Positions 21,023 through 31,091 of a DNA stretch of 64,000 bases are shown piece after piece. The notes below the pieces were generated by a model. That model searched no databases. It saw only the letters and a program-made list of their open reading frames with translations, and was not told the DNA's origin. A program made the translations under genes and the position numbers. The stretch covers positions 186,001 through 250,000 of the forward strand of contig CADEFM010000003.1 of the NCBI GenBank assembly GCA_902826605.1, read 5' to 3'. The stretch is from an uncultured Acidobacteriota bacterium (GTDB lineage Bacteria; Acidobacteriota; Terriglobia; Bryobacterales; Bryobacteraceae). Positions within the stretch are counted from its first letter, which is position 1. Every line of letters begins with the position of its first letter.

Positions 21023-21868
21023 TTAACTGTCGCCGCGCCCCGCGTCGATAATTTTCTGGGCATTGTCCTCTAATACCCGGGCGGCGTCCTCGTAGTGGGA
21101 GGAGCGGACCATCAAACGAACGCTCCGGTACTCGTCCAGCGGCGTGGGGGCGTCGTCATCCTCCAGAGAGCATGGAATACCGGCTTCGGCGAGTATGCGC
21201 TGTCCGACCTCGGCCTCCGTACCCAGCAATGTTGCCGCGGCCATGAAATCAGTTTGATCGCTGGTTGAATTGCGACCCGTCTTCGGGATGGGAGACCCGA
21301 GTCCTCGAGCTTCCAATTCGGCGTCATAGGCGGCGCGGGAGGTTTCAGGCAAGAGTTTCCGATCCATTTCGAGCAGTTCATCGTCGCCAAATACGGCAAA
21401 GTGCCGCTCGAGCGCGTCTTCAAAAACCGGGTGGAAGATCTCGGCTTCTAGAATGCGCTGCGCCGCCTCCAGGGAAGCCCTGGGCACCATCAGATTGAAC
21501 CGGAGTGCGCCAGATTCGTCGCCCGCGAGAGCATTTGGAACGCCCGAGGCGTCTAGTGCTTCGCGCGCTTGCTCGGCCTCAGGTGCGGAATGAAATGTGT
21601 GGACTGTCACCGCTTGCCTTGCCCAGGGAACAGAATTCATAAAAAGACGGCGTGGTTCTCCGCGATCCCTGTGATCTTCTAGCGCCAAATCGCCATGCGC
21701 GATTGGGTCACCAGCAGACTCCTCGTGTGGGATCAATCCGCGCTTTGATATCTCTTCGTCGTAAAACGCAACTGCGAGTTCCGTCAGATCCTCACGGTGC
21801 AGTTCCAATAGCGCATCATCGGACAACGAGGAAAAGTTCCGTCGCACTTGTTCAGGATCGATTTGCAA
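21023..21868 (-). CDS. Duplicated DUF2007-like two-domain protein
   Basis: A TTG at 21868 preceded by GGAGGA four bases away is the best start and yields 281 residues; an ATG at 21955 lacks a ribosome site. The protein is an internal duplication. DDALLELHREDLTELAVAFY near its start matches DDELLEMDRKLLPETSRAAY in the middle. Each copy is followed by a ferredoxin-like DUF2007 (putative signal-transducing) domain with the pattern TEAE-x-x-x-x-x-L-x-x-x-GIP. No catalytic residues are apparent. Function is unknown. Confidence 0.7.
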   Translation of the reverse strand: MQIDPEQVRRNFSSLSDDALLELHREDLTELAVAFYDEEISKRGLIPHEESAGDPIAHGDLALEDHRDRGEPRRLFMNSVPWARQAVTVHTFHSAPEAEQAREALDASGVPNALAGDESGALRFNLMVPRASLEAAQRILEAEIFHPVFEDALERHFAVFGDDELLEMDRKLLPETSRAAYDAELEARGLGSPIPKTGRNSTSDQTDFMAAATLLGTEAEVGQRILAEAGIPCSLEDDDAPTPLDEYRSVRLMVRSSHYEDAARVLEDNAQKIIDAGRGDS

Positions 21869-22045
21869 GGGTCCTCCGGAAATCAGTTTCGCCGTTCGAT
21901 TATAACGCTGCACAGCGTTATTCGATGGCCCCCGGCGGCCATCGGAAAATTGCACAGCTGCGGCTCCCCGCCGCGCGCATGGGGCTAACTGGGCAGCGGT
22001 TGCTCGGGGGACCCAAAATTGGTGACGGAGGAGAGCGATGAACGA

Positions 22046-25000
22046 TTATTGAACATGGCGATCCCCATCGGATCCCGGGCGTGGACTGTAGGGCGCCATC
22101 GAAATAGAACGGTCTTCTATCTCGACGACATCGGTATGCTTCTCGGAACTTTCGAACCAAGCCGCTAGCCGATTTGCGAATTCTTTGCCGTCCCAATCAT
22201 TTATCTCGATACGGGGTAGTTGAAAAGGATCGGCCCCTCGTTGGACGGCGTGGCTGACAGTCGAGCACCCATAGCTAAATCCCGTTTGTCTAACGATCGC
22301 GGCCGTCTCAGGGGAAAGAGCTCCGTATGGATAGGCAAAGCTGATCACTCGGTCGTTCACAATCTCTTCCAAGCGGACTTTGCTTCGTTGAATCTCATCG
22401 TATTGCATGTCGCTTGGGAGATCGCACAGCACCGGATGGGTGACCGAATGCGCGCCGATCTCAATGAGTCCTCCCCGCGACAGATCTCGAACTTCCTGAG
22501 CGGAAAGGCTGCGATACGCTGGCCGCGATTCACTGCCGATGCCTGCCCAAAACAAAAGCTCGTCCAGCGCTTGTCGCCTATCTGCCTCCGGCAAAGGTTG
22601 CAATAATTTCCAAACCGTAGAGTGCAGAAGATGGCGAGCAGTGGGCGGCTGTTCCTCCGCAGTCCAGCGACGATATCTCCGGTAGGCGTTTTTGGAATAG
22701 TAATACGACTCCCCGAGGTTCCACTCATGAGTAGCACCCCGCACTCTTAGGCTAAGCGCACGAGGCAATGTGCCAGGCTCCAGAAATATTCTTTCTAGTT
22801 CGTCCCACCAGAACTCACGATCTTGCCCCAGATTGCCGGTAGTGACAAAGACAGTAGCGGGCACATCGAAACGCTGCAATAGCGGTTTGGCGGCGCGGAG
22901 ATTGTCCAGGTAACCGTCGTCGAATGTTACCGCGACCAAGCGCCTCGGGAGTCTTCCGCTTTGAATATGTCCGGCCAAATGTTGAAGCCTTACCGGTTGA
23001 GCCACTTTGCGTAAGGCATCCATGTGATCGGCAAAATGGTCAGGAGTCACGCAGAGCGAAAAGGGGTCGGCGCCGACCTCCGTGACGCGATGATACATGA
23101 GGATCAAAGCTTTGGCTTCCGGTTCTCGCTGTCTCACGACTGACTGACGTCTCACTCCATTGCTCGCCAACGCTACCTTTACTTCCTTCAACGCCCTAAC
23201 GGCGATCGTAACCTCATATCCTCGGTCGACAGAACCGAGCTCATGCCGTGTCAATTCGTTCGCCGAAAGACCGTGGAGAAACGACATTGCGGACAAGACA
23301 TTCCCAAATGCATCCACTTTGACTTTGTCCGCTGGGAACACGTTCTGAAACAGTCGATGCGCAGACGAACTTGTAAAGTTCCAATACCAGGGTTTGGCTA
23401 ACTCCGGATCATGGGTCTGGCTAATGCCGGGGATGGTTGCCAATAGAACACCGCCGGGTTTGAGTATACGGTGAAGCTCCTCGACTGCCGCTTGCACATC
23501 GTAAGTGAGCTGTAGCGTTTGGGTCAAAATAATACAATCAAAAGTGTTCGAGGGAATGTGTGGAGCATTCGCAATATCGGCTACGATGGTCACCTGCGGA
23601 TTCCCTGCAGATGCATCGAGCACATCGATCTGCGCAACCTGGTTTCCGCCAAACTTTCGACCATATGAGTTGTCTCCGATCTCCAGCACATGCCCCCGGA
23701 TATCGTTGGAATGGAGGGCGAGAAATTTCTCCGTGTAATATCTATCGACAGGAAGCCCTCGATCCCAACCCCATTCCCGGCTAATGGGAGTAGCGCGCAG
23801 AAATGATCCAAATTGAACCTCGCCGACGGGAACGCTAGATTCATCGAGTGCCCTCTCCAGAACCACCTGATCGTCTGGCTTAGACCGAAGCGTCGGCTGA
23901 ACGTATCTGGCTTCGGAGATACTGCGAAGACTCACTGCTGACACTTCCGTGGAAATGTTGCTGCTCCCGATATCAAAATGAACACGCGCCTTGTCCTCAT
24001 CCTCGGAGACCGTAAACTCTATCTCGAAGGACTGCCACTCAGAAGTCAGTGCGATTTCCCGGTAAAGACCGAGGTTCGTCCATGGCTCCTGTGCTTTGGC
24101 CACCCCCAAACATATAGTTCGCTGCTCGTCCGCCCGGGCCAGAAACGTGAGCACATAGCGATGATTCGCCTTGACGCTCAGCAATGCTTGATTCAGTTGG
24201 ACGTCGTAGCTGTTTCCCGCGACGCCATCGCCCATGACCACCCGCAGCATGTCGGGGTTTTCGAGTGGAAACTGGAGATGGGCCGTCGCGCCATTGTCCG
24301 CCCTGAGACACCATTTGTTGTGGACTCTCCGCTCCAGCGCTCTCATTGCATCGGCCGCTAGTCCGGGTGCCTGTGCCTTGAGCTCCAACGCTTCCATGTA
24401 CTGCCCAACTCTCTTCTCCAGACGTGGCCACCGCCTCGTCCAGACATGCGCCTCGCCGATTTGCTGGGGCGGGACAGCGTCAAAAAACCACTGAGCTACC
24501 GTGTCGCCGGTCAGTTCCTGTGCGCACATATCTCCAATGGCGCCAATCAGGGGGTACGGGTCTTCGCCACGCAGCAATGCCAATGCCGCGTCTGAACAAA
24601 GGCAGTGCAATGCTTCGTACGGGTCGCGGTTGTCTCGATTCCGGTAAGGCAATAGTTCGGACTGCAATACCGCCAGCAGTTCGTTGTTCGTTACGTGTTT
24701 TTCCGACACGTACCGCTCCAGACGTTTGAGGAACTTCTCGCGAGCCGGATTGGGACGCTCAGGGTGCCATTGGCCGGCCAGGAATGCATGGGCGCCGCTA
24801 TTATTCCCATGTTGACGATAGTAGTCCCAGCAGCGGTCGGATACATATACCGAAGATTCAAGATAGACCTTGGCGAGGAACACCATGTCCTCGTACTGAT
24901 CGCGAAACGTTTCATCGAATCCGCCCACTCGCTCAAAGACTTCACGCCGGATGAGAACGCTGCAGGTGGAGGCAGTGGTCCCGTCGTCGCGCAGGAAAAG

Positions 25001-25534
25001 AGTGAATAGATCCGGACCCGCCACGATCCGATTCGGTTCGACGCCAAGAAACGTGAAGCTGTCCCGTTCGCTGTCTTCGGGTCGTCCCGTCCATCCGTGC
25101 CAGTATCGCGTTCGGCCATACATCATGGCAGCTTCCGGATGCGCCACCAGTATTGCCACTTGGTCCTCAAGCTTGTTGGGCAGCCAAATGTCATCATGAT
25201 CGAGGAAAGCGATGTACTCACCTCTGGCATGGCGCAGACCCAAGTTGCGCGAGGCGCTCATGCCTCGGTTTTCGTGACAAGCATGATCGACGTATCGGAT
25301 CTTCCCGGGATACGCTTTTTCGTACCGCCGGGCAATTCCCGTACTTCCATCCGTCGATCCGTCATCCACCAAAATCAATTCCCAGTTGGCATAGGTCTGC
25401 GCCAGTACACTCTGAATGGCTTCTTCGATAAAGTTCTCCCCATTGAGGAAGATCGTGATCGCTGAAACCAGTCCCTTGTCATTCATATTCTTCACGACTT
25501 GCCAGTCTGTGGGCCTGTCATCATTTGCACTCAC
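22046..25534 (-). CDS. Four-domain protein: GT2, CBM-like, methyltransferase, polysaccharide deacetylase
   Basis: One 1162-residue frame carries: a family 2 glycosyltransferase (residues 21-245; VDDGS at 56-60, DHDD at 112-115); a helical linker; a carbohydrate-binding-like beta sandwich (about 408-540); a class I SAM methyltransferase (about 595-785; VLEIGDNSYG, then HRILKPGG); and a NodB-type deacetylase (808-1125; FDDGY at 871-875, HSVTHP at 1029-1034, FAYPYG at 1066-1071). Key residues look intact in each. No signal peptide or membrane helix is seen, so it is probably cytoplasmic, building or tailoring a surface glycan. It stands alone, not in a glycan gene cluster, with a 267-base upstream gap. 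Confidence 0.85.
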   Translation of the reverse strand: MSANDDRPTDWQVVKNMNDKGLVSAITIFLNGENFIEEAIQSVLAQTYANWELILVDDGSTDGSTGIARRYEKAYPGKIRYVDHACHENRGMSASRNLGLRHARGEYIAFLDHDDIWLPNKLEDQVAILVAHPEAAMMYGRTRYWHGWTGRPEDSERDSFTFLGVEPNRIVAGPDLFTLFLRDDGTTASTCSVLIRREVFERVGGFDETFRDQYEDMVFLAKVYLESSVYVSDRCWDYYRQHGNNSGAHAFLAGQWHPERPNPAREKFLKRLERYVSEKHVTNNELLAVLQSELLPYRNRDNRDPYEALHCLCSDAALALLRGEDPYPLIGAIGDMCAQELTGDTVAQWFFDAVPPQQIGEAHVWTRRWPRLEKRVGQYMEALELKAQAPGLAADAMRALERRVHNKWCLRADNGATAHLQFPLENPDMLRVVMGDGVAGNSYDVQLNQALLSVKANHRYVLTFLARADEQRTICLGVAKAQEPWTNLGLYREIALTSEWQSFEIEFTVSEDEDKARVHFDIGSSNISTEVSAVSLRSISEARYVQPTLRSKPDDQVVLERALDESSVPVGEVQFGSFLRATPISREWGWDRGLPVDRYYTEKFLALHSNDIRGHVLEIGDNSYGRKFGGNQVAQIDVLDASAGNPQVTIVADIANAPHIPSNTFDCIILTQTLQLTYDVQAAVEELHRILKPGGVLLATIPGISQTHDPELAKPWYWNFTSSSAHRLFQNVFPADKVKVDAFGNVLSAMSFLHGLSANELTRHELGSVDRGYEVTIAVRALKEVKVALASNGVRRQSVVRQREPEAKALILMYHRVTEVGADPFSLCVTPDHFADHMDALRKVAQPVRLQHLAGHIQSGRLPRRLVAVTFDDGYLDNLRAAKPLLQRFDVPATVFVTTGNLGQDREFWWDELERIFLEPGTLPRALSLRVRGATHEWNLGESYYYSKNAYRRYRRWTAEEQPPTARHLLHSTVWKLLQPLPEADRRQALDELLFWAGIGSESRPAYRSLSAQEVRDLSRGGLIEIGAHSVTHPVLCDLPSDMQYDEIQRSKVRLEEIVNDRVISFAYPYGALSPETAAIVRQTGFSYGCSTVSHAVQRGADPFQLPRIEINDWDGKEFANRLAAWFESSEKHTDVVEIEDRSISMAPYSPRPGSDGDRHVQ

Positions 25535-25573
25535 GGTCGAAAGATATCATCAATTCCATCTCATAGAAATGTC

Positions 25574-25590
25574 TAGTACTTACAGTACTA
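25574..25590. promoter_or_regulatory. Inverted repeat upstream of the four-domain protein
   Basis: TAGTACT and AGTACTA flank three bases, 40-56 bases upstream of the start at 25534. A perfect 7-3-7 repeat at this distance could be an operator. The rest of the 25535-25801 gap shows no gene. Confidence 0.35.
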
Positions 25591-25801
25591 AAGGTAAGAT
25601 GAGGGCGGTTACAGGTGGCAACATTGTTTGCGTGCTCGCGTGCCATAGCCACGAGCTGTAACGGGTAAGAAGTACGCCGTTTCGGCGAATCTCCTAGGAC
25701 ACTTATAGTACGTAACGCAAACCAACACGGCACAAACCCGCAAACTTGCTGTCGGGCACCTGGCTGCTCGGGCAGAAGCCAACTCCCACGCTTGTTCGCG
25801 A

Positions 25802-26611
25802 CTACTTCGCCGGAAGCGGCGGAGGAAGCGGCTTCGGATTCTCATACCCCCGCGAGCCATCAGGCTTGATGAAACCGGGGCCAAATCCCAAGTGATCCCG
25901 GTCGACATTATTTTCGCTGCACGCGTATTCGTGAACCTCTTCGTCCGGCTTCCCTAACACCCAGGTTCGCGCGTACTTAAACGGTCTGGTGTAAAACTTC
26001 GGATCTTCAATCAGCGTCTCCACGTGGATATGATCGTAATCGGGGCGGGTCCAGCGTTCCACTACGTGGAGCGCGTCGCTATGAGGATTGGCGTTCTCAT
26101 CGATCCAGACTCGCTCGTCTTTGAATCCGATGGAATCGATGACCAGCGTATCGCCCTCCCATCGGCCCAATTCCTCGCCGAAGAACGACGGGTCTGGATC
26201 TTCACTGTGTCTGCGGTTGGCGTCGATGGGGATCAGGCGATAGTAGCTGTACCAGTAGAGGAACGTGATTTTGTTCGCGCCTTGCAGGACTTCAAACGGA
26301 AGGCCGCTCGCGTTGTGGCGGGGAATACCGCCGAGAATACACAGACTTTCGGGATCGATGGTCGCTGTGACGTTGTGCTTCCAGGCTGCCTCACCTGCGG
26401 GCGTGAACGGCAGCTTCAATCCCGGAAGATCCTTGGCGATATTTCCAACCGGCTTGGTTTCGCGTGTGCCTTTCCAATAGCCGCTCAAATCGGGACGGCC
26501 GTTGATGCGCGGCGCGGGCTTGGTGGACTTGAAATCCGGCACGGTCAGACCCTGCGCGAAACACACGGAAGAGATCGAGCACAAAATCGCCAGTATGGTT
26601 ATATTCGGCAT
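25802..26611 (-). CDS. Secreted hypothetical protein
   Basis: The start at 26611 gives MPNITILAILCSISSVCFAQG, a good signal peptide; a start at 26641 would add ten residues. The mature part contains GRPDLSGYWKGT and GRWEGDTLVIDSIGF, phrases shared by a large secreted family in soil Acidobacteria whose function is not established. It ends in a Pro-rich tail. It is divergent from the DUF6152 gene, which is often its neighbour in such genomes (recalled, not checked). Confidence 0.75.
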   Translation of the reverse strand: MPNITILAILCSISSVCFAQGLTVPDFKSTKPAPRINGRPDLSGYWKGTRETKPVGNIAKDLPGLKLPFTPAGEAAWKHNVTATIDPESLCILGGIPRHNASGLPFEVLQGANKITFLYWYSYYRLIPIDANRRHSEDPDPSFFGEELGRWEGDTLVIDSIGFKDERVWIDENANPHSDALHVVERWTRPDYDHIHVETLIEDPKFYTRPFKYARTWVLGKPDEEVHEYACSENNVDRDHLGFGPGFIKPDGSRGYENPKPLPPPLPAK

Positions 26612-26696
26612 TCTTGGCCACCTTCCGAGCCTGAACAGCATTCTATCCGATTCGCGGCAACTCTAGTATGATGTTTGCAGCGCGAGAGGTCTGCAT

Positions 26697-27095
26697 ATGA
26701 AGCCAAAGTTCATGATTCTGGCGATTGCATTGTCGCTGATGGCGATTCCCGCGGGAGCGCATCATTCTTTCGCCGCCGAGTTCGACGGTCAAAAGCCCAT
26801 GCGAATCGAGGGCACGCTATCCAAGATCGAATGGACCAATCCGCACTCCTACTTTTACGTGCAGGTGAAGGACGAACGCGGCAACGTGGTCACCTGGGGC
26901 TGCGAGGGCGCGAACCCCGGCCAGCTAACGCGCCGCGGATTCAAACGTGGCGATATTAAGTTGGGCGACAAACTGGTGGTGGATGGATACGCCGCGAAGG
27001 ACGGTTCCCATCTGATGGACGCTCGCCGAATTTATCTGAACGGCAAGGCGATCTTTGGAGGGTCGGAGGGCGATGGTGGGCCGGGCGGGCAGTAA
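26697..27095 (+). CDS. DUF6152 family secreted protein
   Basis: The protein (132 residues) has a signal peptide ending AGAHHSFAAEFD, the hallmark start of DUF6152, followed by GTLSKIEWTNPHSYFYVQVKDE. The fold is probably a small OB-like barrel. No function is established. A ribosome site (GAGAGG) precedes the ATG. It is divergently arranged with the secreted protein at 25802-26611. Confidence 0.82.
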   Translation: MKPKFMILAIALSLMAIPAGAHHSFAAEFDGQKPMRIEGTLSKIEWTNPHSYFYVQVKDERGNVVTWGCEGANPGQLTRRGFKRGDIKLGDKLVVDGYAAKDGSHLMDARRIYLNGKAIFGGSEGDGGPGGQ

Positions 27096-27155
27096 GGCGC
27101 CCTGCTCTTTTGCTGGGGCTTGTCCCCGGAGGCCGTTCCTTGATAGAGTTCACCC

Positions 27156-28166
27156 ATGCTGAAACGAATTCTGCCCATTTTCTGCGCGGCTTGGTTGCTG
27201 GCGGCCAATTACGATACAGCCGCAACGATGGCGGAAACCGCCAAGGCATATCTGGCGGCGCTCAGCTCCCAGCAAAAATCGCGGGCAGTGATCCCGTTCT
27301 CCAGTGACGAACGCACCAACTGGCACTACATCCCTTTGGACAATCGGAAAGGTGTGGCGCTGCGCGAAATGGCGCCGGAGCAAAAACAGCTAGCCGAGGC
27401 TCTTGTCTCCGCCGCATTCTCTCAGCAAGGTATCATCAAGGCCCACACCATCCGTAGCTTGGAACAAATTCTCAAGGAAACCGAAAAGGGCACAGGACCG
27501 GAGCGCGATACGGAGAAATATTTCGTTTCCGTTTACGGCGAACCCAGCGAGAAGGGCACTTGGGGCTATCGTTTTGAAGGCCACCACGTCTCGCTCAACG
27601 TCACGGTAGTGGACGGGAAAGTCGTGTCGGCCAGTCCGAATTTCTTCGGGGCGAATCCAGCCGAGGTCAAGACGGGTTCGCGCGCCGGTCTGCGTGCTCT
27701 CAAACGCGAGGAGGACCTGGCCCGGGATCTGATTCAATCCATGACTCCTGCGCAACGCAACATCGCTATCGTCGACAAGAAAGCAGCCGAGGAGATCCTC
27801 ACGTCCAATGCGCGCAAGGCTGCCCTCAGCGGGCAACCAAACGGCTTGCCATTTTCGCAGATGACCGGGCCGCAGAAGGAGATTCTCACAGCTTTGGTGA
27901 CTGAGTACGCGGCGAATTTTCCGGCTCCCGTGGCCGAGGCGCGTCTGGACAAGTTCCGTAAATCCCAAGCGAATCTCTTCTTCGCGTGGATGGGCGGCAT
28001 CAATCGCGGCGAGGGGCACTACTACCGCATCCAGACGCCCACGCTTCTGATCGAATACGACAATACCCAGAACAACGCCAATCACATCCACAGCGTCTGG
28101 CGTGATTTCAATGGCGACTTCGGCCTGGATCTGCTGGCCCAGCATTTGCAGGCGAGTCACAAATAG
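27156..28166 (+). CDS. DUF3500 domain secreted protein
   Basis: The 336-residue protein has a short signal peptide and DUF3500 features: FSSDERTNWHYIP, GWRFEGHH-like GYRFEGHHVSLNVTVVDGKV, and the C-terminal YYRIQTPTLLIEYDNTQNNANHIHSVWRDFNGDFG. Conserved His and acidic residues suggest metal or ligand binding, but the family has no established activity. It is separated by 60 bases from the DUF6152 gene and may share its transcript. Confidence 0.85.
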   Translation: MLKRILPIFCAAWLLAANYDTAATMAETAKAYLAALSSQQKSRAVIPFSSDERTNWHYIPLDNRKGVALREMAPEQKQLAEALVSAAFSQQGIIKAHTIRSLEQILKETEKGTGPERDTEKYFVSVYGEPSEKGTWGYRFEGHHVSLNVTVVDGKVVSASPNFFGANPAEVKTGSRAGLRALKREEDLARDLIQSMTPAQRNIAIVDKKAAEEILTSNARKAALSGQPNGLPFSQMTGPQKEILTALVTEYAANFPAPVAEARLDKFRKSQANLFFAWMGGINRGEGHYYRIQTPTLLIEYDNTQNNANHIHSVWRDFNGDFGLDLLAQHLQASHK

Positions 28167-28177
28167 GCGGTGAGCCG

Positions 28178-28564
28178 TTAGGCTGTGCGAATGCCGGTTC
28201 GCGCGAAATCCTCGCCCACGTAGAGCAGCGGTTCTTCCGCCACGGACGCCATTGCATAGGCGATACAGTCGCCAAAATTGAGGGCGGCGGGGTGGCGGCT
28301 CTTACCAAACCGCAGAAACGCGGAGAGCGCGGCAAGACTGTGTTCTTCGGTGAACGGAATCACCTCGACCTGCATCTCGCGAAGCAGTGCGCGCAGCATC
28401 GGAGAAGGATCAGCGTGCAACCTTCGCGTCAGTACGATCAGAGTTTCGAGCAAGGTCGGCGTCCCGATGCCACACGTGGAAGCCGCCGCCAGTTTGGCGA
28501 GCACCGCTTCGAACCCAGGTTCCGCCATCACGATGGCCACTAGCGCGGACGAGTCGACAATCAT
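28178..28564 (-). CDS. vapC: VapC-type PIN-domain toxin
   Basis: PIN-domain RNases cleave RNA, often tRNA, when released from their antitoxin. The 128-residue product begins MIVDSSALVAI with Asp4. It has a conserved acidic residue in LLETLIVL, NFGDCIAYAMA with the third aspartate, and a final GEDFARTGI, where family members usually read GNDFxxTDI. It overlaps the antitoxin gene by one base, which fits a VapBC operon. Confidence 0.9.
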   Translation of the reverse strand: MIVDSSALVAIVMAEPGFEAVLAKLAAASTCGIGTPTLLETLIVLTRRLHADPSPMLRALLREMQVEVIPFTEEHSLAALSAFLRFGKSRHPAALNFGDCIAYAMASVAEEPLLYVGEDFARTGIRTA

Positions 28565-28833
28565 CAGACGCCGTCCGGGCCGAATCCAAGGGCGTCTTCC
28601 TGCTCGGCCTTGGTCATGGTGCGTCCGAAATCCCCCCGCGGAAACTGCTTGCGGAAGCGTACCAGTAGCGCGCTGATCCGCTGTTCGCGGGTGGCTTTGC
28701 CGCGGTACATTTTGAGGCGGGCAACACGGTCCTGGAGCGCGATTCGAATCGCTTCCGTTTTGGATTCATGAGCCAGCTTAGCGGCTTCCGCAGCAAGCTT
28801 CTCTACCTCGGAATTCTTGATGTTGAGAGCCAT
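28564..28833 (-). CDS. vapB: VapB-type (PSK-like) antitoxin
   Basis: The 89-residue product starts MALNIKNSEVEKLAAEAAKL, the form of Rv0623/PSK-type antitoxins: a DNA-binding N-terminus and a C-terminal toxin-wrapping segment (RGDFGRTMTKAEQEDALGF). It should neutralise the PIN toxin encoded one base downstream and repress its own promoter through the palindrome overlapping its start codon. Confidence 0.9.
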   Translation of the reverse strand: MALNIKNSEVEKLAAEAAKLAHESKTEAIRIALQDRVARLKMYRGKATREQRISALLVRFRKQFPRGDFGRTMTKAEQEDALGFGPDGV

Positions 28834-28862
28834 GGTGTAATTTAACCATCATTACACCATGG
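28830..28862. promoter_or_regulatory. Operator palindrome of vapBC
   Basis: Perfect 12-base arms CCATGGTGTAAT and ATTACACCATGG are separated by nine bases. The inner arm covers the vapB start codon. The outer arm is extended into a self-complementary 12-mer, ACACCATGGTGT (28854-28865). This is the expected architecture for an autoregulatory antitoxin operator, so the start-codon copy could couple repression to translation. Confidence 0.75.
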
Positions 28863-28910
28863 TGTGTCGAGGGAGTCAAACGACGGATAGGAACATGTGC
28901 CCGCGCGGAT

Positions 28911-29342
28911 CTACTTCGGTCGGCGGTCAACGTTGACAGGTCTCGGCACTATATGGTGAAGGCTCATAACGACAACTGTCACCACTTGCACAACAGAGAA
29001 AGCAACTCCCGCGTTGGTTTCGCAATTCTGAACCCGCCAAAAACCGTGGATCACGATCGGGACAAAGGCAATCAGGCTCAGGATTCCGAAGGTCTTCGGC
29101 AAAGTCCTATTTCGAAGACCTTGAACCAGCAGCGGCAAGAAGGTCACGGTCCAACTGAGAGCCGCCAAACGGACTAACCACCCAACCTGTCCCACCAGGA
29201 AGCAGGGGTCAAAACTTATGGCACCATCTGGCGTGGGTGTCGCTGGCGCACTCGGGCGCACAAAGACCGACGCCGGAGTAACCGCTACCAAGGCAAACGC
29301 TAATAGCACTAGGAGACTCGTGGCACGGTACGGAATTCTCAC
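28911..29342 (-). CDS. Four-helix membrane hypothetical protein
   Basis: The 143-residue product has about four hydrophobic segments (residues 8-25, 48-72, 82-103 and 112-130) and no known motif. It sits between vapB and atpC on the same strand as the atp genes but after a 49-base gap with a hairpin. Its function is unknown. Confidence 0.55.
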   Translation of the reverse strand: MRIPYRATSLLVLLAFALVAVTPASVFVRPSAPATPTPDGAISFDPCFLVGQVGWLVRLAALSWTVTFLPLLVQGLRNRTLPKTFGILSLIAFVPIVIHGFWRVQNCETNAGVAFSVVQVVTVVVMSLHHIVPRPVNVDRRPK

Positions 29343-29357
29343 GAGACTGTAGACACC

Positions 29358-29377
29358 GGAACTTGAAGCGAAGTTCC
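29358..29377. terminator. Hairpin at the end of the atp operon
   Basis: GGAACTT and AAGTTCC flank a six-base loop just after the atpC stop. There is no T-run, so Rho-independent termination is only a possibility. Confidence 0.35.
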
Positions 29378-29391
29378 CGTCGTTCAGCCGG

Positions 29392-29645
29392 TTACTCGGC
29401 GCGATCCGCTAAAACCCGCACACGGTCATCGCGGACTTCGACAAAACCGCCTGAGATAGCGAAGTCCTGCGTCTTGCCGCCGACGGTGACGGAGAGGACA
29501 CCCGCGCCGAGTTCGCTCAACAGCGCGGCGTGGCCGGGAAGGATGCCCATGTAGCCGTCCTTGCCTGGAATCTGCGCCGATTCCACGCGCTCGCTGAGCA
29601 CCAGCTTCTCTGGAGTGGCGATGTCGATCTGGAAGGTGTCGGCCA

Positions 29646-29646
<1 letters not shown>
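29392..29646 (-). CDS. atpC: ATP synthase epsilon subunit, short form
   Basis: The product is 84 residues. It covers the N-terminal beta-sandwich (IPGKDGYMGILPGHAALLSELGAGVL and DFAISGGFVEVRDD) but lacks the C-terminal helical hairpin of the usual 130-140-residue protein. That hairpin inhibits ATP hydrolysis in many bacteria. The TAA at 29392 is clean and no continuation is evident in other frames. It overlaps atpD by one base. Confidence 0.92.
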
Positions 29647-31091
<1,445 letters not shown>

